A DNA stretch of 10,129 bases. Source: Rhizobiaceae bacterium (GTDB lineage: Bacteria; Pseudomonadota; Alphaproteobacteria; Rhizobiales; Rhizobiaceae). How positions within the stretch are numbered: the stretch's first letter is position 1; every line of letters starts with the position of its first letter. Both the position numbers and the translations under genes were made by a program. Location: NCBI GenBank assembly GCA_020696915.1, contig JAJFMR010000077.1:1-10129 (forward strand), written 5' to 3'. The notes below the pieces were generated by a model. That model had not been told where the DNA came from. It did not search any database and saw nothing but the letters and a program-made list of their open reading frames with translations. Shown in pieces: positions 6,384-10,129 of the stretch.

Positions 6384-7409
6384 TCAGGCGACCCCGAGCT
6401 TCTTTTGCAGGCTCGTCGATGAGGTCGTGTACTGGAAGACGATGCGCTCGCCGGGGCTGACGACGTGCTTGGCGGCCTGGGCCATCAGCGCCACCTCGTG
6501 AAATCCCGAAAGGATCAGCTTCAGCTTCCCCGGGTACCAGTTGATGTCGCCCACGGCGAAAATGCCGGGAACCGACGTGGCGAACTTTTCCGTGTCCACC
6601 GGAATGAGGTTCTCATGCAGCTCGACGCCCCATTCCGCGATCGGGCCGAGCTTCATGGTCAGACCGAAGAACGGCAACATTCGGGTGCAGGGAATTTCAG
6701 CGTCGCCCTGCGGCCCCTTGACCGTGGCGCTGTCGAGCATACCGGAGGTGCCGCTGAGGCGGGTCACCTGGCCGACTCGAAAATCCAGCTCGTTGCGTTC
6801 GTGCAGCGCGAACATCTTGTTGACGCTGTCGGGCGAGGCGCGGAACTCGGGGCGGCGATGAACGAGCGTTACCCGTCGCGCTATCGGCTGCAGGTTGAGC
6901 GTCCAGTCGAGCGCCGAATCGCCACCTCCGACGATGACCAGATCATGGCCGCGGAATTCCTCCATCCGGCGGACGGAATAGAAGACGCTTTTTCCTTCAA
7001 AAGCCTCGATGCCCGGAATTGGCGGACGCTTCGGCTGAAACGAGCCGCCACCGGCGGCGATCACCACGACCTTGGCCTCGAACACCTCGTTTTCGTCGGT
7101 CGTGACGCGGAAGCTCCCGTCGCCCAGCCTCTCCAGCCCGGTCGCCATCCGGTTGAACGTGAATTTCGGGTCGAAGGGCGCGATCTGCTCCATGAGCCGG
7201 TCGACGAGTCCCTGCGCCGACACCGAAGGCAGCGCAGGAATGTCGTAGATGGGCTTTTCCGGATACAGTTCCGTGCACTGGCCGCCCGGGCGATCGAGAA
7301 TGTCGATCAAGTGGCACTTCATGTCCAGAAGGCCGAGCTCGAACACGGCAAACAGGCCGATAGGCCCTGCGCCGATGATGACCACGTCGGTCCTGACGAT
7401 GTCCGCCAT
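6384..7409 (-). CDS. Ferredoxin--NADP+ reductase, thioredoxin-reductase-like type
   Basis: The protein has 341 residues, typical for the homodimeric FAD enzymes exemplified by Bacillus subtilis YumC and the Chlorobaculum enzyme. FAD binding is shown by GAGPIG at residues 13-18, the acidic strand end LIDILDRPGGQC at 34-45, and the C-terminal GIFAVGDINWYPGK at 282-295. NADP(H) binding is shown by VIVGGGDSALDW at 158-169 and HRRPEFRA at 184-191; the two Arg fit preference for the 2'-phosphate. The CxxC redox pair of true thioredoxin reductase is absent from the NADP domain, which separates it from TrxB. The C-terminal tail FQYTTSSTSLQKKLGVA is the extension found in this family, where it covers the flavin. 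It moves electrons between NADPH and a ferredoxin, most simply the one encoded 34 bp upstream in the same direction, with which it probably forms an operon. Confidence 0.93.
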   Translation of the reverse strand: MADIVRTDVVIIGAGPIGLFAVFELGLLDMKCHLIDILDRPGGQCTELYPEKPIYDIPALPSVSAQGLVDRLMEQIAPFDPKFTFNRMATGLERLGDGSFRVTTDENEVFEAKVVVIAAGGGSFQPKRPPIPGIEAFEGKSVFYSVRRMEEFRGHDLVIVGGGDSALDWTLNLQPIARRVTLVHRRPEFRASPDSVNKMFALHERNELDFRVGQVTRLSGTSGMLDSATVKGPQGDAEIPCTRMLPFFGLTMKLGPIAEWGVELHENLIPVDTEKFATSVPGIFAVGDINWYPGKLKLILSGFHEVALMAQAAKHVVSPGERIVFQYTTSSTSLQKKLGVA

Positions 7410-7443
7410 GCGATTGCCCCGCCCGTTCGCCGTTCCTGCCGCT

Positions 7444-7764
7444 TCAGCCCTGCCGCTCGGGGACCCTCACCACAAGGCCGTCGAGCTCGTCGCGCACCTT
7501 GATCTGACAGGACAGCCGCGAGGTGGGTCGGACGTCATAGGCGAAGTCGAGCATGTCCTCTTCCATGGGCGAGGGTTCGCCAGCCTCCGCCGTCCATTCG
7601 TCGTCGACATAGACATGGCAGGTCGCGCAGGCACAGGCGCCGCCGCACTCGGCCTCGATCCCGGGAACCGCGTTGCGAATGGCGTTTTCCATGACCGTAG
7701 AGCCGTTCTCGGCGTCGACGTCGAAGCGCGCGCCATCGTGCGCAAAGAAGGTCAGTCTGGTCAT
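7444..7764 (-). CDS. [2Fe-2S] ferredoxin, adrenodoxin/ISC type
   Basis: The ATG at 7764 gives 106 residues beginning MTRLTFFAHDG, the normal N-terminus of this family; an upstream ATG at 7830 would add 22 residues that do not resemble a ferredoxin. Cluster ligands are Cys40, Cys46, Cys49 (C-x5-C-x2-C) and Cys86 in LSCQIKV; the spacing and the ACATCHVYV stretch are those of vertebrate-type ferredoxins such as adrenodoxin, terpredoxin and Isc Fdx. An additional non-ligand cysteine, Cys44, lies inside the cluster loop, as in many of these proteins. Acidic residues around 60-77 (EDMLDFAYDV) form the usual partner docking surface. No isc genes, P450 or dioxygenase component lie in the window, so the downstream electron acceptor is unknown; the reductase gene just downstream is the likely electron donor. 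Confidence 0.95.
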   Translation of the reverse strand: MTRLTFFAHDGARFDVDAENGSTVMENAIRNAVPGIEAECGGACACATCHVYVDDEWTAEAGEPSPMEEDMLDFAYDVRPTSRLSCQIKVRDELDGLVVRVPERQG

Positions 7765-7790
7765 CACGGATCCCGAGAATTGGCATCCGG

Positions 7791-7817
7791 AGATAATGAC
7801 TCCGCGGCATGAGTCAA
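7791..7817 (-). promoter_or_regulatory. Candidate promoter and dyad operator upstream of the ferredoxin gene
   Basis: On the minus strand, TTGACT (complement of 7812-7817) is a 5-of-6 match to the -35 consensus, followed by an A+T-rich CATTATCT (complement of 7791-7798) near the -10 position, though the spacing and hexamer are poor. Between them lies a perfect dyad, TGACTC at 7797-7802 and GAGTCA at 7811-7816 with 8 nt in the middle, overlapping the -35. The site is 27-53 nt upstream of the ferredoxin ATG. A repressor or activator could bind the dyad to control the ferredoxin/reductase pair; no regulator gene is adjacent. Confidence 0.4.
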
Positions 7818-7847
7818 CTGCGTGCGGCACCGGCGCCGGACGTCTGG

Positions 7848-8222
7848 TCAGCGGCTGATTGCCGCGACGAAGTCACGAACCTCGTCGATGAGACCTTCAA
7901 GGCGCTTCAGCACCAGGCGGTCTGCCGGGCTGTCTTCGATCTTTCCGGCGCATTCGGCAATAGCATATGCCCCGATGTTCATGGCCGACCCCTTGAGGCC
8001 GTGCGCAAGGAAGAGCCGTTCGCCGATCTCGGCCTCGAGAATCCTCGTCCGCACCGCTTCGGCCTGCTGGACGAACAGCTGAAGCACCTCACGTTCGAGT
8101 TCGCGGTCTCCCATCGTCTGGCGCGACAGATGGGCGAGATCCACCGGCCGGCATGCCGGGGTACCGCATGTTTCACCGCCGGGCATGGGGGGCGTCACCG
8201 GAGGCAGGTCGTGGAGAGACAT
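7848..8222 (-). CDS. Stand-alone HPt (histidine phosphotransfer) protein
   Basis: The ATG at 8222 gives 124 residues and is preceded by GAAGGG about 5 nt upstream. The frame extends to 8321, but those codons cross the intergenic control region and look non-coding. The domain spans about residues 27-120: VDLAHLSRQTMGD, then an acidic/helical segment, then HGLKGSAMNIGA, with His74 as the predicted phospho-acceptor in the standard HxLKGSA motif, and a last helix ending VAAISR. The first 26 residues form a Pro-rich extension with two cysteines (Cys19, Cys24) and no HPt character. HPt proteins relay phosphate between response-regulator receiver domains in hybrid kinase phosphorelays. No kinase or receiver gene is present here, so its partners are unknown. 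It lies 83 bp upstream of the ferredoxin gene in the same direction and is divergent from the GPR-like gene. Confidence 0.9.
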   Translation of the reverse strand: MSLHDLPPVTPPMPGGETCGTPACRPVDLAHLSRQTMGDRELEREVLQLFVQQAEAVRTRILEAEIGERLFLAHGLKGSAMNIGAYAIAECAGKIEDSPADRLVLKRLEGLIDEVRDFVAAISR

Positions 8223-8268
8223 AAACACCCTTCTCCCAGCCAACGAACCGCCAAAGTTCACAGAATCA

Positions 8269-8277
8269 TGTGGATAA
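8269..8277 (-). promoter_or_regulatory. Perfect DnaA box
   Basis: The complement of 8269-8277 reads TTATCCACA, an exact match to the high-affinity DnaA box. It lies 47 nt upstream of the HPt start and within the divergent region to the GPR-like gene. It is isolated: I find no cluster of boxes or AT-rich unwinding element, so this is a candidate DnaA-controlled promoter rather than an origin. A single 9-mer can also occur by chance. Confidence 0.5.
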
Positions 8278-8336
8278 CCCGTTAATTTACAGGCGAGGAA
8301 ACGTGGCTCAAAACCGCCCAATTCGTGGTAGCGTTG

Positions 8337-8354
8337 TTAACCCTGTGTTTAAAC
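8337..8354 (+). promoter_or_regulatory. TTAA-N8-TTAA motif resembling a CtrA site
   Basis: TTAACC at 8337-8342 and TTAAAC at 8349-8354 form a direct repeat separated so that the two TTAA cores have 8 nt between them. The CtrA consensus has 7 nt, so this is a near match only. Another TTAA lies at 8282-8285, next to the DnaA box. The motif is about 140 nt upstream of the GPR-like start and 115 nt upstream of the HPt start, in the most A+T-rich part of the window, where promoters for both genes are expected. Confidence 0.3.
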
Positions 8355-8391
8355 TTTTACGCATCGGGGGAAATGCAGGTTTTCTTTGGAT

Positions 8392-8418
8392 GACCCCCCC
8401 GATACGATCGGGCGGGTC
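8392..8418 (+). repeat. 27-nt imperfect palindrome (12-bp stem, 3-nt loop)
   Basis: Arms at 8392-8403 and 8407-8418 pair over 12 positions with one C/C mismatch around a loop ACG; the left arm contains seven consecutive C residues. The structure ends 77 nt before the ATG of the GPR-like gene. No T tract follows, so it is not a standard intrinsic terminator for either strand. It may be a leader hairpin, an attenuation-type structure or a binding site for a dimeric regulator. The remaining part of the leader, 8419-8495, has no further structure that I can see. Confidence 0.65.
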
Positions 8419-8495
8419 CACTTTCAGCATCGTGCGCACGCCTCGAGCTGCCAGGTCATGGCACCCGCGCACCAGAAGTACAGGGTCACGGCAGC

Positions 8496-10129
8496 ATGGC
8501 TAGCAACACGACGACACCCAGACATCTCGACAGCGACGTGGCCAGGGAACTCGAGGATGCCCTGGACCTCGACTTTGTCGGCGATGTCGACGTGGTGGCA
8601 TCGATGGAGGACCTCGAGGCGCAGATCGCGCAGGCAGCCGACGAGCTGGTACGGGAGGGACGAGCCGAAGCGCCGGGCCGCGACGGGCCTGCCGAGGCCG
8701 AGCTATCGACTGGCAAGGCCGAGGAGGCGCCGCTGTCGCGCCTGGGGCTGCGGCCGGTAGAGACCGCCAGCCCGACGGCAAGTCCCGCGCCCGCCAATGA
8801 CGACCGGCAGCAGGACTACCGGACGCTGGCGACCCGTCTTGCCCGGCGACCGTCGACCGCCGTCTACGGGAGCGTCGCGGTGCTCAGCCTGGTCTGGCTG
8901 GGCGGTGCGGCGCTCATGGCGGACCGCTTTTTCGGGCCGGCCATCTGGCGGGCTCCCAGCCTGGACAGCTGGCTCGATCATGGCGACTGGATCGCGCTCG
9001 CCGTGGCGGCTGTCGTGCCGGTGCTCTTGTTTTGGGCTTTCGCGGTGATGATCCGCCGCTCCCAGGAAATGCGCCTTGCCGCCCAGTCGATGGCCGAGGT
9101 GGCCTTCCGTCTCACCGAGCCCGAGACCATCACGCAGGATCGCGTGATGATGGTCGGCCACGCCATCCGCCGCGAGGTCGCGGCAATGGGAGAAGGCATC
9201 GAACGGACGATTGCGCGGGCCGTGGAGCTGGAAACCCTGGTTCACACCGAGGTCAACCAACTCGAGCAGTCCTACGCCGAGAATGCCGCCCGCATTCGCA
9301 CGCTGGTCGACGGGCTGGGCAGCGAACGGGAAGCTCTGGTCAACCACGTCGAGCGGGTTCGCGCCTCGATGGCCGGCGCTCACGAAACGCTGCGCGACGA
9401 GATCGGGTCGGCAAGCGACACCATCCGCGACTCGATCCTCAACGCCTCCACCAAGCTGTCGACGACGATCACCAACTCGGGCGATACGCTGATCGATCGG
9501 ATAAACGAGAGCGGCATGGCGCTTTTCGATTCGATGGACACGCGCGTCGATTCGATCACCGAACGCCTGTCGACGTCGGGTGAATCGTTCGCAAGCCTGC
9601 TCGACACCCGCATCGCGAAACTGACCGACAGCACCGACAATCTCACCAGGTCGCTAACGGATCTGCTCGACGACCGTACGTCGGGCATGGTGTCGCTTCT
9701 CGGCGGCGCAGCCCGCAATCTGAGCGCCGAGTTCGAGACCAGCCTCTCCAACATCGAACGGACGCTGTCGGAACGCGGACAGGGATTGATAAGCGAGTTC
9801 GAGACACGGGCCGAAGCCCTCGACTCCGGTACGGCCAAGCTCAATGCGGCCCTCGAGGCACGCGCCCGCCAGATCAACGAGACGCTGGTAGACCGCGCCA
9901 GCGAGATCGCCACGACCTTCACGGAAGGCAAGCAGACCCTGTTCACCATCATCAGCGAGGGCAAGGAGCGGATCGGCGCCGAATTGTCGGACATCGTGAC
10001 GTCCACGTCCGACATGCTGGAAAGCCGGGCCGGCGAGTTTGCCGGTCGGGTGGAGAATGCCAGCAGGATAGTTTCGAGGGCGTTCGACGAAGACATCGCC
10101 CGTCTGGCGGAGGCCCGCGCCGAGGTCCA
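8496..10129 (+). CDS. Large membrane-anchored helical-repeat protein, GPR/RgsE-like polar growth scaffold (5' part)
   Basis: The frame is open from ATG 8496 to the window end: 544 residues with no stop. The N-terminal 115 residues are acidic and Ala/Pro-rich, beginning with a segment VARELEDALDLDF. Two hydrophobic segments follow at about 122-142 and 165-186 with a short loop between, placing both ends in the cytoplasm. From about residue 190 the protein is almost entirely amphipathic helix, rich in Glu, Arg, Thr, Ser and Ala, with exact 22-residue repeats from residue 348. This layout matches Agrobacterium GROWTH POLE RING protein (about 2,100 residues, apolipoprotein-like, needed for polar growth and rod shape) and Sinorhizobium RgsE. 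Such genes are often labelled kinesin-like or apolipoprotein A1/A4/E-domain proteins. The start has only a weak ribosome binding site (CAGGG about 10 nt upstream). Orthology is inferred from architecture, not alignment; if correct, roughly three quarters of the gene lies outside the window. Confidence 0.8.
   Translation, partial: MASNTTTPRHLDSDVARELEDALDLDFVGDVDVVASMEDLEAQIAQAADELVREGRAEAPGRDGPAEAELSTGKAEEAPLSRLGLRPVETASPTASPAPANDDRQQDYRTLATRLARRPSTAVYGSVAVLSLVWLGGAALMADRFFGPAIWRAPSLDSWLDHGDWIALAVAAVVPVLLFWAFAVMIRRSQEMRLAAQSMAEVAFRLTEPETITQDRVMMVGHAIRREVAAMGEGIERTIARAVELETLVHTEVNQLEQSYAENAARIRTLVDGLGSEREALVNHVERVRASMAGAHETLRDEIGSASDTIRDSILNASTKLSTTITNSGDTLIDRINESGMALFDSMDTRVDSITERLSTSGESFASLLDTRIAKLTDSTDNLTRSLTDLLDDRTSGMVSLLGGAARNLSAEFETSLSNIERTLSERGQGLISEFETRAEALDSGTAKLNAALEARARQINETLVDRASEIATTFTEGKQTLFTIISEGKERIGAELSDIVTSTSDMLESRAGEFAGRVENASRIVSRAFDEDIARLAEARAEV
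9537..9866 (+). repeat. 22-residue helical repeats in the GPR-like protein
   Basis: Motifs recur at exactly 22 residues: DTRV at 348, DTRI at 370, DDRT at 392, ETSL at 414 and ETRA at 436. The first, second and third are linked by preceding LLD or SMD, the last two by EFET. After residue 436 the register shifts by 18 and then continues in steps of 11 (Arg456, Arg467, EGK at 477 and 488), with ESRA at 509 two 22-residue steps after Arg467. Eleven- and 22-residue periods are typical of apolipoprotein A/E-type amphipathic helices that lie on or near membranes. The DNA copies are diverged, so this is an old protein repeat rather than a recent DNA duplication. Confidence 0.75.

Noticed and set aside
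6465..7502. A 345-residue plus-strand open frame opposite the reductase gene
   Set aside because: It is a shadow of the ferredoxin-NADP reductase gene, with His/Arg-rich composition and no recognisable domain.
8260..8360. Replication origin
   Set aside because: There is only one perfect DnaA box, no clustered boxes or AT-rich unwinding element, and none of the genes expected near an alphaproteobacterial origin.
8303..8503. A possible 66-residue small gene starting at GTG 8303 after GAGGAA and overlapping the GPR-like start by 8 nt
   Set aside because: The product has a random-looking Arg/Ser/Pro-rich tail, the frame crosses the palindrome and TTAA motifs, and I see no conserved pattern; a leader peptide cannot be fully excluded.

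Overview
The window (about 63% G+C by eye) looks like chromosomal DNA of an alphaproteobacterium of the order Hyphomicrobiales (Rhizobiales), probably near Mesorhizobium, Aminobacter or Nitratireductor. The reasons are the YcjX/YcjF pair, a two-domain Kef-type antiporter, DUF924 and DUF922 proteins, a thioredoxin-reductase-like ferredoxin-NADP reductase beside an adrenodoxin-type ferredoxin, and above all the start of a very large membrane-anchored helical-repeat protein resembling the polar-growth scaffold GPR/RgsE of Agrobacterium and Sinorhizobium. Nothing indicates a mobile element, prophage, CRISPR array, tRNA or rRNA. Coding density is high and the base composition is even.

Layout. Positions 1-1821 (+) hold the 3' part of ycjX and the overlapping ycjF. 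A small exported protein of unknown function follows (1923-2477, +). Next come a K+/H+ antiporter (2606-4450, +) and a DUF924 gene that overlaps its end (4443-5000, +). A solitary folK runs convergently (5016-5543, -), and a secreted DUF922 putative zinc protease is divergent from it (5745-6359, +). A leftward group follows: ferredoxin-NADP reductase (6384-7409), [2Fe-2S] ferredoxin (7444-7764) and a stand-alone HPt phosphotransfer protein (7848-8222), listed from distal to proximal. A 273-bp divergent region then separates HPt from the large helical-repeat gene, which starts at 8496 and runs off the right end.

How the genes relate. YcjX (P-loop NTPase) and YcjF (membrane partner) form a translationally overlapping pair. 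The ferredoxin and its reductase form a natural NADPH-to-ferredoxin electron transfer pair, with a candidate promoter and a perfect 6-bp-arm dyad upstream of the ferredoxin. The HPt protein and the GPR-like scaffold share a divergent control region holding a perfect 9-bp DnaA box, TTAA-type sites reminiscent of CtrA targets, and a strong 27-nt imperfect palindrome in the presumed leader of the scaffold gene. This region is the most interesting part of the window. It suggests, but does not prove, that a phosphorelay component and a polar-growth scaffold are under cell-cycle control. The GPR-like protein also shows an exact 22-residue periodicity, like apolipoprotein A/E repeats.

No gene-free stretch exceeds 300 bases; the longest are 8223-8495 and 5544-5744.
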